Of a stretch of 64,000 bases of DNA, positions 34,220 through 44,810 are shown in pieces. Origin of the DNA: Adineta ricciae (lineage: Eukaryota; Rotifera; Eurotatoria; Adinetida; Adinetidae). Each line of letters opens with the position of its first letter. The stretch's first letter is position 1. Position numbers and translations under genes: made by a program. Below the pieces are notes generated by a model. That model worked only from the letters and a program-made list of their open reading frames with translations. It searched no databases and was not told the DNA's origin. The stretch spans positions 310,001 through 374,000 of the forward strand of contig CAJNOJ010000036.1 of NCBI GenBank assembly GCA_905250025.1, given 5' to 3'.

Positions 34220-35495
34220 TCATACAGCTACCGTCATTTTCTTTTGTATATCGTCGATTAATGAATCTCCAACGCACTAGAATGATAAGAATAGCAAAAT
34301 TTGACACAAAGAAAAGCTAATCGTATCAACAGCAACACATTTAAAGTTAACAAAACAACAAGAACTAGGATACTAAAACTAGATGTGACAAAACAATAGA
34401 CAAATTACCTCTGATGAATTAGATTTTGATGTTACTCGGCAAACTTATGTTGAGCTCGTAAGTAGGGATAAACTAGAAGAAGGATATGTGGAGGAGAAAT
34501 GAAAAATATGAAAAGGGCAAGTGAAATGAAGTTTATCGAGAAAGAAGAAGGAGAACAACGAAACTGGAATGAGAAGATTCCAGATGAGCGGAAAAAAGAT
34601 ACTTACGGCACAGAATTCATCGAAACTGATTTTACCATCGCCATCTTTATCCGCATTGACAATTGTCTATCGAATGAAAGTGATTCTTCACATTATCTCA
34701 GAACAGAAAATCTACTTTATCAACAATCTGCTGCAATTGAGAATCTTTCAAATTGGATCCGACCATCATTTTCAGCACTTGAAATAATTCTCCTATAAAT
34801 GAAAGAGCGAATGAGCGCTGACAATGTCATAGGTAATCAACGGAAATGAGAATTCTTCAATTTTCTCTGCTTTAATCGGATATAAATGGGACAAGAACAA
34901 CACAGATGAGACGCTCTTGGAACTTAGAAAAGTTTTTTTTTTCTTACCGTTTGAAATAAATCCATCTTTATCCATATCGTAGATTTTGAATGCAACTAAA
35001 AACAAACAATGAAAATTAATTATTTCTTTTTCACTGTCAATCATCTTCGTACATCTTAATTTTGATTCTTTATCTCCTTTAACACTGAATTGTGAGATGC
35101 CGCCAATGAATTCTAAAATACAATTCAACAAATTCATTCAATTTCCGTCATCGATTTGATTTTACCCTTGAAATCAATTTCTCCATTTCCATCTGTATCG
35201 AATATATCAATAACACGTTGCACAAGCGGATTTTGTTGTAGTTCAGGTATCGACATGAACTCTTGCACACTTAGAGATCCACTGCCATCAATATCTAACT
35301 TTTTAAAACGTTTTCCTAATCGACGTATTTCATCTGCGTCGACTACAGAATAACAAATAAATAGAATTTTCTCATCCAAATCAGTCAAATTTACATGTAG
35401 CACATAGCTCAACAGGTATTGACGTCATATTCCCCTGAAACAGATTGATTCGTTCCATGTATTTCAAATTCAACGGATATTTCTATACGTACCAT
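34220..35495 (-). CDS. PPP3R1-like: Calcineurin regulatory subunit B (EF-hand)
   Basis: Eight exons close in frame: 35493-35495 (the ATG alone), 35395-35434, 35166-35342, 35053-35112, 34948-34995, 34716-34792, 34607-34666, 34220-34276. They give 173 residues against about 170 in animals. The product begins MGNMTS, an N-myristoylation site as in calcineurin B. It has four EF-hands, including [38 protein letters not shown] and [13 protein letters not shown]. The sequence between them ([14 protein letters not shown]) is nearly identical to the conserved family. With the catalytic A subunit it forms the calcium/calmodulin-dependent phosphatase calcineurin. The introns are mostly about 50 bases, but the last (34277-34606) and the one at 34793-34947 are longer. 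The C-terminus ([10 protein letters not shown]) differs slightly from the usual end. Confidence 0.95.
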
Positions 35496-36009
35496 GATGA
35501 TGTTTTTTTTTAATTTAAACTAATATCAGTCAGTTGGTGTATATGTTTGACGTTGTGTTTGTTTCTAAAGATGAAAGTAACAGTCTAGAAATGATCTGTC
35601 ATTTTCTTTCTTGCTAACATAGACCTCTATTCGATTGAATATCATCGGGTGAAATCATTTTCTATCGAAAGAGGTCGCTCATTTGATTCTTCACGAAGCT
35701 TCCACGTATTACATGAAATGGAGAATGGAGAGAAGTTTCGTTTATCAGTGGAAATTTAACAAGACTTTCTATTTAAACAGGGGACGAATGTGTTTGTCAA
35801 TTCATTTTTTTTTCAAAAAAGGTTTATTCACGCACCCCCTTTTTTACTCCTCGCTAGGTAGGTATTATATAATATACCACCCAGCAGGCATACACCACTG
35901 CGTGTTTTTCAGTCCATAGTACATCTCATACCTTTACACGCGTACATATTTATATACGCACTTTTTTGTTTTTAGGTGTTTTTTTGTTTCTTCGTACGTC
36001 TGTACTTCA
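35496..36009. other. Divergent promoter region
   Basis: Between calcineurin B (-) and the TAX1BP1-like gene (+). Rich in T-runs. No gene seen. Confidence 0.5.
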
Positions 36010-38107
36010 ATGTCAGAAATTAACGATCAATCGTCGGATACAAGTTCGGAATTAAATTGGCCAGTCGATCATACAATGGATCGTATGATAGCTCCTGACC
36101 GCGTCGTCTTCGAAAATGTGGCCGATCAGTATGTAAAGGGCGAAGATGTCACAGCATTTTTTACGGTTTTACCAGATGTTAAAATCAATACGAATGAAGA
36201 TCAAATCGGTCTATTACGCGTACGTAATTTCTTTCAATTGCATCATCTACCTACTGGATGTTTTGTTCGTAGGTCGGCTCAACAAATATCAAAGAATGTG
36301 TAGCATTTGCTCCTGTTCAATTCAATCCTTCGACAGCATCCGGCTCGACTTTTCATGGCACAGCAACGTTTCCTTCATCATCGTTGCCAGTTACTGATGA
36401 TGAATTCTATCAATTTTGTTACATTACTAATAAAACGAAAAATATCGCCTCATCGATTCCATTCCAACTGAATTGTGCATTAGATGACGTCGATCTTCTA
36501 TCAAATGCACCAGTCAGTAGATCAAAACCGGATGGTCTGATTGCTCTAGCTGATCAAGACAACGACGACGTTGTTATTATTCATACGAAACGAATGTTAA
36601 CCGAAGAAAAACTTCGCAAAGAAAATCGCCACCTATTAGAGATGAATCGTCACTTGGAATCACAACGCGACGAATGTCAAGCAAAACTTGAACTCTTGAA
36701 CACAAAAACAAAGGAAGACATGGAAAAATTCCAACATAATATGCAAGTACGTCATACGTTCTGCTATCAATGATTCACGTTGACAATGACTCATTTTTTA
36801 CCTAAGTAAACAATTTATATTTAGGCACTCGCGACGTCACATAAAACAGCTATTGCTGAGTTATCATCTCGACAACAATTGGAATCAAATCTACGTGCTC
36901 AGTTTGACGCTTGCCAAAAATTATGTGAACAATACCAAAGCGATTCACTTCGACATGCTGAACGTAGCCGAACACTTGAAGATGCACACGCTCAAGTTTC
37001 TAATGATGCTAACCAACTTCGTTCACAATTGGCTGTTACTTCACAATTGGCAAAAGATCAAGCGACACAAATTATTGGATTAGAGCGACAATTGATGCAA
37101 TCCAACGAATTAGCTAAAGGATCGAATCAACGTCAACTATCCTTAGAACAGCAATTACGCGATTTACGTTTAACGTCAGAAAAGCATCAGCTGTCGACTA
37201 AAGGACAGTTAAACGAATATAAGACGCTTATTGAACAAAACACAAATCAGATTGAAACATTGGAAAAAGATAATAATTCATTAAGAGAAGAAGTCGATTC
37301 CCTTCGCGCTGATAACGGACGTTTAACAGAACAATCTGAAGCTGACAAAGCAACAATTAAAGATTTAGCAGAACAATTAGATCGACAACATGCAGAAAAT
37401 GAAGCAGTAAGAATACACATGTTGATGGCATTAAATGTACTTTTCATTGTATTTTTTAGCTTAAAAGTCAACGGGAAGTTGTTCAAAATGAACTGGATGA
37501 ATTCCAATCGAAACAACAAGCAATGATTACATTAACTAATTCGTTTGACGAAATCAAAAAACGTTGCGTTAAACATCAAAAGAGTGAAATCGAAGTCAAA
37601 CGACAATTGGTTGCTCACAAGAGCTTCATCGTAAGTCATTCAATATCTTTTCTGCTAGCGGTTCATCGACGTTCCTTTTTTTTTCAGAGTGACTTACAAA
37701 ATGAAAAACAAGAACTCATCGAACGTTTGGCGCACGGTGCTGAAGAATACAAAACATTATTCCGCAAATGTGCCATGCTTGAACAAAAATTAGGTGGCAT
37801 TTCTTCCTTGGAAGAAATTGTTCAATCACCCACACCTGTCACAACACCAATGACAGAAGAGGAAGAGAAAGAACAACAACAACAACAACCAGTAACTGGA
37901 GCAGTCTCTGACGAGCAGGAGAAGTTCGTTCCAACTTTGTGTAATACTGCTGTAAATCAAACAGAAGAAAACAATCAATCATTATCCGGCTCAGTTTCCG
38001 ATGTTGATGGAGAAATACGTGTATGTCCGATGTGCTATTGGCAGTTTCCAGCGGATATGGTTGTCAATGCTAAACATGAACATATTGAAAGCCATTTCCA
38101 GGGCTAA
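36010..38107 (+). CDS. TAX1BP1/NDP52 (CALCOCO)-like autophagy adaptor
   Basis: Five exons (36010-36219, 36273-36746, 36825-37406, 37460-37630, 37688-38107; introns 53-78 bases, all phase 0) give 618 residues. A SKICH domain at residues ~31-135 (VVFENVADQYVKGEDVTAFF ... DDEFYQFCYITNKTKNIASSIPFQ) matches the CALCOCO family. Next comes an acidic-hydrophobic motif, DDVVIIH (168-174), placed like the LC3-interacting motif of NDP52. A long coiled coil (~178-510) follows, with a short poly-Gln, then a C-terminal zinc finger (VCPMCYWQF ... HEHIESHF, ~588-617) of the ubiquitin-binding type. Homologues link ubiquitinated cargo, damaged membranes or bacteria to autophagosomes and restrain inflammatory signalling. 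Only one finger is visible, against two in human TAX1BP1. Confidence 0.87.
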
Positions 38108-38267
38108 ATGTAAAATGTATATACGACCAGTCGTCATTCTCTTTTCACCTTAATTTGAATAAGTATTTTCAGTCTCGATATTATTCATTAAGTTAAGTAA
38201 AATCAATCTTTATTGTAATTATTTATTCTCTTTTTACGCATGCAAGACTTAATCATCATGAACTTGA

Positions 38268-38273
38268 AATAAA
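38268..38273 (+). promoter_or_regulatory. Poly(A) signal AATAAA of the TAX1BP1-like gene
   Basis: Hexamer about 160 bases after the stop codon, in the short spacer before the convergent dehydrogenase-like gene. Confidence 0.5.
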
Positions 38274-38348
38274 GACTTTGAAAAAAAAATGACATTTTGA
38301 TTTGATCTTTTCATTTTGAATCAACTGAATCATCGTCAAGGACAAGTA

Positions 38349-39323
38349 TCAAGAATCTTGGTGTTTTTTACGAAGTGATTCGGTTAAAATTTGTAGTGCA
38401 TCATCAAGACTTTCTCCTCTTTTTCTGTCTTCGATAATTTCTTTTCCTAATAGTGTTTCTTCAGCAACAAATCGATATGTTTCCGCGGCACCTTGAAACA
38501 ATTTTCCAGATAAACCTACATCTTCATAGGTTTTAGCAATTTCTTCCATTTCGCCAACCCATCGGTGTGCTTTCGGTGCCATGTGTGGAATGGCTCTACT
38601 TAATTTCTTGAATATGTCCGGCATACTTTCTTTCAATTCGTCAAAGAAAACTTGTTCTAATTCGTATGACTTCGCCGTAACACATGCTTGAATAGTAATG
38701 GCGGTGATACCCTTACTCAATGAAGCATAGCACATTTTGAAAGCACTTGCTGAACCGATTTCATTTCCAATAATACGTGTCTTGATAAGATCGGTGTACT
38801 GAAATAGATCAGCTACTTTCTGAGCATGAGTACCAGACAGATAGAGTGTTGGCATGTGCTCGAGAGAACCGGGTGGTAAGCCAATGACACAAGCGTCAAC
38901 AAAATTTCCCTGCGGAAATAACGTAGATATGGTTTGAACTGTTTGTGGTGCGATAGCGTTCATATCGACATAGATGACGTGTTGATGGGTTGAAAGTAGC
39001 GGCGAAAGGCGTTGAGCAAGTGCCGCTGCTTCGGATGGAACGAGGATTGAAAAAATGAAATCTGCTTGCCGAACAAGCTCTTCATCTGTGTGAACATCTA
39101 TGATGCCAACAGATTCGGATAACTTTTGTGTACGTTTACTCCGTCCGGTTAAATTCGTTATGATACGAAATCGACTGTCATTCGAGGGAAGTAACAGTGC
39201 TCGGCCGATAGAGTGACCCTAGAAAAAGAACGTTAGTGATTCTTTCAAGATATTCGACTAAATATTCCCTACCATATCACCAGGACTTAATATGGCAACA
39301 GTTGTCGGAGACTTTTCAGCCAT
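38349..39323 (-). CDS. 6-phosphogluconate dehydrogenase-like oxidoreductase (DUF1932 type)
   Basis: Two exons (39273-39323, 38349-39218; intron 54 bases) encode 306 residues. The first exon gives the start of a Rossmann fold (VAILSPGDMGHSIGRALL, with G-x-M-G-x-x-(I/x)-G), the NAD(P)-binding motif. ADFIFSILVPSEA and VIYVDMNAIAPQT are the next strands of the NAD-binding domain, and NEIGSASAFKMCYASLSKG contains the catalytic-site Ser/Ala-Lys-like helix. The remainder fits the alpha-helical DUF1932 C-terminus of phosphogluconate/3-hydroxyisobutyrate dehydrogenase relatives. Such enzymes oxidise beta-hydroxy acids with NAD(P). The substrate is unknown. The second exon alone has no ATG before residue ~104, so the splice decides the true start. 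Confidence 0.85.
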
Positions 39324-39493
39324 ATTTTCTTCTACAACACAATGAAGTGAAGAATCAAATATTGTGATTACCGTGTTATTTTTGTTGTTTTGTGAAAATA
39401 AACATGATGAATAATCACGTGGATAAGTTTTTTCTTTTCTTCTTTCTCTGACTATCGCTAAAGATAAGATTACTTTCGTGCTATTTACGTCGT

Positions 39494-39871
39494 TTATTCC
39501 AAAATGATATAGGCTCGAAGAAAAACTAACACGACTGAACTAATCGAAATAGTGCATGGTTCCCATTGTATTCGCGATCCACTAGAGAACGTGCTTGATG
39601 ATGGTGACGACGTTTTCGAGCTAAAACTTGATGATGGTAATGTCGTAGAACTCGAACTCGTGTCCGGTTGACATATCGCTTTGCAGTTTAAACCTTGACA
39701 ACCTTTGACATGGTTTGCGCAGAAGACATTTGTACACTCATCACAAGATACAAGATCAATTGCCATTGTTTGACACACATCTGCCATGTTAGGGAAACAA
39801 CAGGTACATGCATGGCTGTTCGCCATGGATACTCCAATAGTTAAGAACACGAAAAGAGTTAAGGCCAGCAT
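39494..39871 (-). CDS. Small secreted Cys-rich protein with Ser-rich stalk and GPI-like tail
   Basis: A 125-residue single-exon product. A signal peptide (MLALTLFVFLTIGVSMA) precedes a compact domain with ten cysteines (for example CTCC, CDEC and CQGLNC). A Ser/Thr/Pro-rich stalk and a hydrophobic end (ISISSVVLVFL) follow, suggesting a cell-surface anchor. The cysteine spacing fits no family I recognise. It lies close to a second short anchored gene on the same strand. Confidence 0.68.
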   Translation of the reverse strand: MLALTLFVFLTIGVSMANSHACTCCFPNMADVCQTMAIDLVSCDECTNVFCANHVKGCQGLNCKAICQPDTSSSSTTLPSSSFSSKTSSPSSSTFSSGSRIQWEPCTISISSVVLVFLRAYIILE

Positions 39872-39999
39872 AGTTTCTCGAAAAAAATAATGCGACGTAA
39901 TTTATATTATCTGGAGTTTTATTAGGTGTAACGAATGAAGAAAAACTAGAGCAAGTATGCCTTTTATCAAAACGAAAACAAATAAATCAAAAGACTTTA

Positions 40000-40479
40000 C
40001 TAAGGAAGAGCAAACTTCGTTGCAATGCTAATCAGCCAGATATTCAGTGACGAAATGATTACCGGTGAATGGTTGCATAGATCTGTGTTACAACAACATC
40101 CGATTGCTTTTGTACCGGCATGAAAGGATGATTTACATTTGTCTTTTTTACAAATATCAGCTAGTGCTGAAGTGCGAATAACCATCAACTTGTGATCTCT
40201 CGAAGTTTTCAACTTCTACAACGAAAGATAAACGAAGTAAGGAAGCTTTCTCTCGTGAGGATACGCACCATACACCATCCACTGGCTGAATTCGTTCGAT
40301 TAACATGCCGATTCGCTTTATTGAATGGATCAGGACAGCCTTGAAGACAACTGTAACATCGAATTGCATCAAGACTATCTTTAATAACAAAGGAAAGATA
40401 GTTGTGTGCAAACAGATCTTCACATACCGATCACATAAATGAAGAACAACAAGAAAGCAATCAAACCTATTTTATTCAT
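40000..40479 (-). CDS. Ly6/uPAR-like GPI-anchored protein
   Basis: Three exons (40428-40479, 40269-40378, 40000-40215; introns 49 and 53 bases) give 125 residues. The first exon supplies the signal peptide (MNKIGLIAFLLFFIYVI). A Cys pattern IRCYSCLQGC, GWCM, ICKKDKC and the ending CCCNTDLCN is the diagnostic three-finger signature. A hydrophobic C-terminal stretch (VIISSLNIWLISIA) is a likely GPI signal. The protein would sit at the cell surface. Its partner is unknown. It resembles the two-domain gene at 9169 only in the general Ly6 signature. Confidence 0.82.
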
Positions 40480-41628
40480 GAGAGTTTTTAAAACGACGTC
40501 GGTAAATTTGCTTTTATACGAGCCAATGATTATTCATCAAAACATCAGTTAATGTACTGTTTCACTTTATTCAGAAAGTACTTTGATTCATTTGGAACAA
40601 ATGATCAAATTACTTTTTATCAGTAATATAATGTTCTCGTTGATGAAAAGAGCAAAAATATATGAGAGAATTCTCGAATTATATTTGCGATGTTACTTTT
40701 CAATCAAATATTGAAAGCAACCATAGAAATCAATCAACAACGATTCGAAAATGAACTTTTTCATCTGTACGAACAACTATAGCTGATTTATGCAATGGTG
40801 TTCATTGTCAGCGATACACATCGTGACGACGTCTTTCAATAACTTTGCAACACATTAGAAGTTCCGTTCGTTTCAAAATAGTCGGTAGTAGTTTTCGCAG
40901 TCGAAAAGAATATCGAAACAATTCAATAATCTCAACAGCATTTTCATCGGCTGATGCTTGGAATGCAAATGAAGCTGTAATCACCAATACAACCAAGCGG
41001 AAAACTCATACATTTTCAAAGATAATCAATCGTGTTTTTATACATCAAAAAATGGATGTGAACTTCTACCTTAATAAACTTTAAAATTGCATGTCCGTGT
41101 GGAAATGGTAATGAAAATTGTCGTATAATCTATTTTGTAATCGATAAAGGAATCTGCCAGAGTACGATGGGAATTATTTAATTTGAAAATCAAAGTTATA
41201 AGAAATCATTCTATTAAAATCATGAAAATGGTTAAAAGCTAGTTCAATTTCTAAACATATATGACATCTATATGTACATACAGTTGGTTCGAAACTGACC
41301 TATAAGAGATCTGACGAATTTCAACATAATTTCATTGAGCAACAGTCAGTATCATCGTACTGGCGTTAGAGACACGCATCTTTGGATTTTGATCAGTGTG
41401 CCAATAATCTTTGCGCAAGAGCAGTTATTCGTACGTTTTATCGAATAACCGCCAGTGAGTTTTAAATCATTTACTGTCATGTCTGATATATCATCTGCAT
41501 TTTTTATCGATTACTACTGATGTACTTACGATTTACTTTCATTTTGTTTCTGTTTATTTTCTGCTTCTTTTTTTAACCGGATATCAAAGATTAGAAACGT
41601 TTCCTTTTCAGTATATTTGCCAGTCAAA
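40480..41628. other. Intergenic with a possible small relic
   Basis: Mostly AT-rich. A 62-codon minus-strand frame at 40808-40996 starts with TTG and a hydrophobic stretch. It could be the debris of another small secreted gene, but no cysteine pattern survives in one frame. A splice acceptor (CCTTTTCAG) precedes the next gene's start. Confidence 0.4.
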
Positions 41629-43303
41629 ATGTCTCGTACTCCCGGTGAACCTGTCGAATATGAATGCGAAGAAGTCCTCACGTGGCCAAGGCACGTTTCC
41701 CATACTGTTCAACACCTGTTTGGGACTATCTGTCAAAACGTACCGCTAACGGTGGGTTATGTATCGAAGAGACTTTTGAAAAAAGGCCTATTTCGTCTGA
41801 CGATGCTCCCAACAGATTTTGAGATATTACATGATGATCCAGTTTACCAGTTTTCACAAGTTAAAAACGTAACTGTAGTGTGCAGTAATGACCATCAGGT
41901 GCTAGTAATGAAATTTCGCTTTCCACAAGCGGTCAATAAGACAGAATTCGTAACATTAGATGAGCTATTGCGAACATCAAATAAGTTCAATCAACATACA
42001 GAAGAAGAAATCCGTCGTGTTTATGAAGAACATTGTCAATCGGAAAAGTCGGCTATTATTGAAAAGCTACGCTGTACCTCGCCCTTCGGCTTTCCAGTGA
42101 AGAGATCAGCTAATATTATACCAGAATCATTGTGTTCTTCGTGTGAATTAATCGTCCAACAAACTTTTCACTTGGAGTGTGATCATTTCGTTTGCACGTT
42201 ATGTTCGCAAACTAAAATAAAGTAAATCTTGTTATCTGCATCTATTTTGTATATGCCTTTACGATACTATTTTTAGATGTCAAGCCTGTAACAAAGATAT
42301 TTCGTTTGAAGTGGTATGTATTCATAGATGACATATCTTCTATTCATCTTTTCATACACTGTCCATTTTCTTAAGGCGTCACACGACGAAGATAAGACCC
42401 TTGCAATTCAGACTTCAGCTGTTGTATGCGTTGCTTGCGAATGGGATGGGCTAACTAAAGAGTATAGCTCACATCTGTCCAGTAAGCACCCTTTATTGCT
42501 TACTCCTGTTATTGAGGATCAACCAGTAAGTCTATGGCTACGAGATATTATTTTTCAGTTCAGCGTGTATGTCATCGATAATTTTAGAACCTAGACTGTA
42601 ATACAATACAAATATCGCGAAATGGTACTTGCATTTGGAAAATATCAGGCGTTGAATTCATCAAACGTGAGGATTAAAAAGCGGCTCTTGCCGAAATAGA
42701 TGTTCTACTATTCCTTACTGATTGATTAGATAATGCTGTACTGAAGAAACAAGCATCGATCTACTCGCCTGCGTTTTACACTCATCCAAAGGGATATAAA
42801 ATCTGTCTGCGGCTGTACGTGAATGGCGATTTAACAGGAAAAGATGCGTATATATCGTTATTCTATGTAATTAAACGCGGTGAATATGATGATACACTAA
42901 AGTGGCCATTCAACTTACAGGCTACATTCACATTAATTAATCAGTCAAGTATCGATAATGAAAATGGTCATGTCGTCGAATCTTGTTGGCCTGATGAAAA
43001 TTTGCCGTGTTTCTCTTGCCCATGGTGTGATATGAACGAGGCATATGGCTTCCCACAATTTTGTCAAGTTGGTGTTTTGAAAGCGGACTCTGGATTTGTC
43101 CAGAATGATACAATGTTGATCCAGGTGCGATTTGAAGCGTCAGCCAAAGAAACAAGTAAGAATACTTCTATTAGCGAAAATTTTCTCTGATGATTGCCGT
43201 TTCAGATGCTATACCGTCACATGGCACCGGTCAAAGAGCACGAGATCAAGAACATGTAGCCGATGACGCCGGTGAAGATATCGACACATTGATTTCCGCA
43301 TAA
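41629..43303 (+). CDS. TRAF-like protein: alpha/beta N-terminus, RING, TRAF zinc finger, MATH
   Basis: Six exons (41629-42221, 42277-42313, 42376-42525, 42588-42666, 42730-43155, 43206-43303; introns 50-63 bases) give 460 residues. An N-terminal ~100-residue segment with strands LFRLTML and VKNVTVVCSND is shared with the next TRAF-like gene. A RING-type finger follows (residues ~169-206, CSSC ... CDHFVCTLC ... CQAC), then a Cys/His segment (VCVACEWDG ... HLSSKH) like a TRAF zinc finger. A C-terminal MATH/TRAF domain comes last (GTCIWKISG, GYKICLRLYVNGD, IKRGEYDDTLKWPF). TRAF proteins bind receptor tails and act as ubiquitin ligases in immune and stress signalling. There is no visible coiled coil before MATH, unlike typical TRAFs. 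Confidence 0.85.
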
Positions 43304-43902
43304 TCCACCGGTTCTGGTGGCTGATAATTGTCAGTTTGAAAATTCTTTAGCCAGAGAAGATAAGCCTCTCGTTTGTTTAATTGCGAGGCGTAGATAATAG
43401 AACAGCAGTGTTCTTGAGACTGATACATAACTGGAAGTCAATGCCATATGTAAAGCTACTTAGGAACGCAGCTGTTCAATAGTAATCAAAGAAAGTTGAG
43501 CTCATTCGGTCGAATGATGTTTATTGCCTTTGGTTTGGAGGGTGGGCGGCAATATATATCTGTAAAAACGGAATGAATGACTCTCTTTGATTATTAATAG
43601 TGAACTTTTTTTTCGAATCAATACGATTTCCAGTCAAGATTTTTACAGTGATAGTCCCGTGTCTTTCCGATGTTTGAGTTTTCCGTGAATTTTCAGTAAA
43701 CAAACAGTGAATCTGCTAGCGCATGTGGCTTTCTCAATTTTCAAACTGACAAGTGATAATCTTTTTCATGCCACCCATGGTTTTATTCGTATTTTTGTTG
43801 CTGTACAATTGCTTTAGTATTTGTAAATAAGAGACAAATAAAGATAAAAATATATTCTTCTTTCTTTATGATGAACTCTGCTCAGTTTATATCTGACACA
43901 TA
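43304..43902. other. Intergenic
   Basis: 3' region of the TRAF-like gene. No gene or repeat recognised except the target-site copy at its end. Confidence 0.45.
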
Positions 43903-43910
43903 GGTATAGA
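43903..43910. repeat. Left 8-bp target-site duplication (GGTATAGA)
   Basis: Identical to 44803-44810 on the other side of the hAT-like element. Confidence 0.75.
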
Positions 43911-44802
43911 CATGGGCGGCGCAAGGCCAACATTTTAGGGGAAGCAATCAATTTTCCAGGCAAAGATACCTTTGTTGATAGAGAATTCAGTGACATCATT
44001 TACCCCTCCTATCTCCACCCACAAAAATACATAGACATTTCGACTTTGCCGTATTAATTTACTCATCTTCTAAAAATGTTGGCGCAAATCTTCGCAAGTT
44101 TCTAGAAAGGTATTGAGGTATTCTAGAAAAATTTTCAGGAATCTTTTGCGAAATCTCCACAAATTTTATGAAAACCTGATGAATTCTTGAAAATTTGTGG
44201 AAATTTTTTACGCTCTCATAAAAAATCTAAAAATTTTAAAGCCAGCTTTCGAAGAACTGCAATACTTTTTAAAAACTTTTCTATCAAAACGTTCCTATTT
44301 TGAGAAAAGCCGATTACCCTTCTTTTTATTCCTCCACGTTCACTTCTGATCATTGACGACCACATAGCAAAATTGTCTGTATAACCTTCTTTTCTTGAAG
44401 GTATGATATCTATAATTCTTGAATATCAATTCATTTAATAGCGCGTTAAATTCGAATCAAATTAGTGTATGTGTTTTAATTGAAAAATTATCCTTTCGAA
44501 AAAATAAAATAAAATTTCGAGTTAGCTATCGGTGCAAATCGCTTTTTGCTTTTGTAACCATATGTTCTCATAGTAAAGCGTCAATAATTAAAGAGATTAA
44601 TTACTGTTCATTATAATGCTGGTGTGGCATCTATCAACACAATTTGCAGAAAAGAAGGGAAGTCCCACAATGGCTACATGTTTTTTTTAAATAAAAGCTA
44701 TCAAAAAATGTGTATATAAGAGACGACAATAAGAATTATCAAACGATGTAGTAGTTAGGTGAGGCAATTGCCTCCCTTCGCCTACATGGTGCGCCGCCAA
44801 TG
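43911..44802. mobile_element. Non-autonomous hAT-like DNA transposon (MITE)
   Basis: The ends are inverted: left CATGGGCGGCGCA and, reading inward from the right, CATTGGCGGCGCA (12 of 13 match). A looser second match lies further in (AGGGGAAGCAAT versus AGGGAGGCAAT). Both sides are flanked by an identical 8-bp copy, GGTATAGA (43903-43910 and 44803-44810), the target duplication length of the hAT superfamily. The 892-base interior is AT-rich with no transposase, so it must have been mobilised by another element. The perfect target copy suggests relatively recent insertion. Confidence 0.78.
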
Positions 44803-44810
44803 GGTATAGA
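44803..44810. repeat. Right 8-bp target-site duplication (GGTATAGA)
   Basis: Identical to 43903-43910. Confidence 0.75.

Noticed and set aside
35856..35882. Palindrome-like GGTATTATATAATATACC
   Set aside because: Not a perfect inverted repeat once aligned and too short and AT-rich to be distinguished from background.
40808..40996. Short frame with a signal-peptide-like start
   Set aside because: Begins with TTG and is preceded by a stop codon. The cysteine pattern cannot be assembled in one frame. At best a relic.
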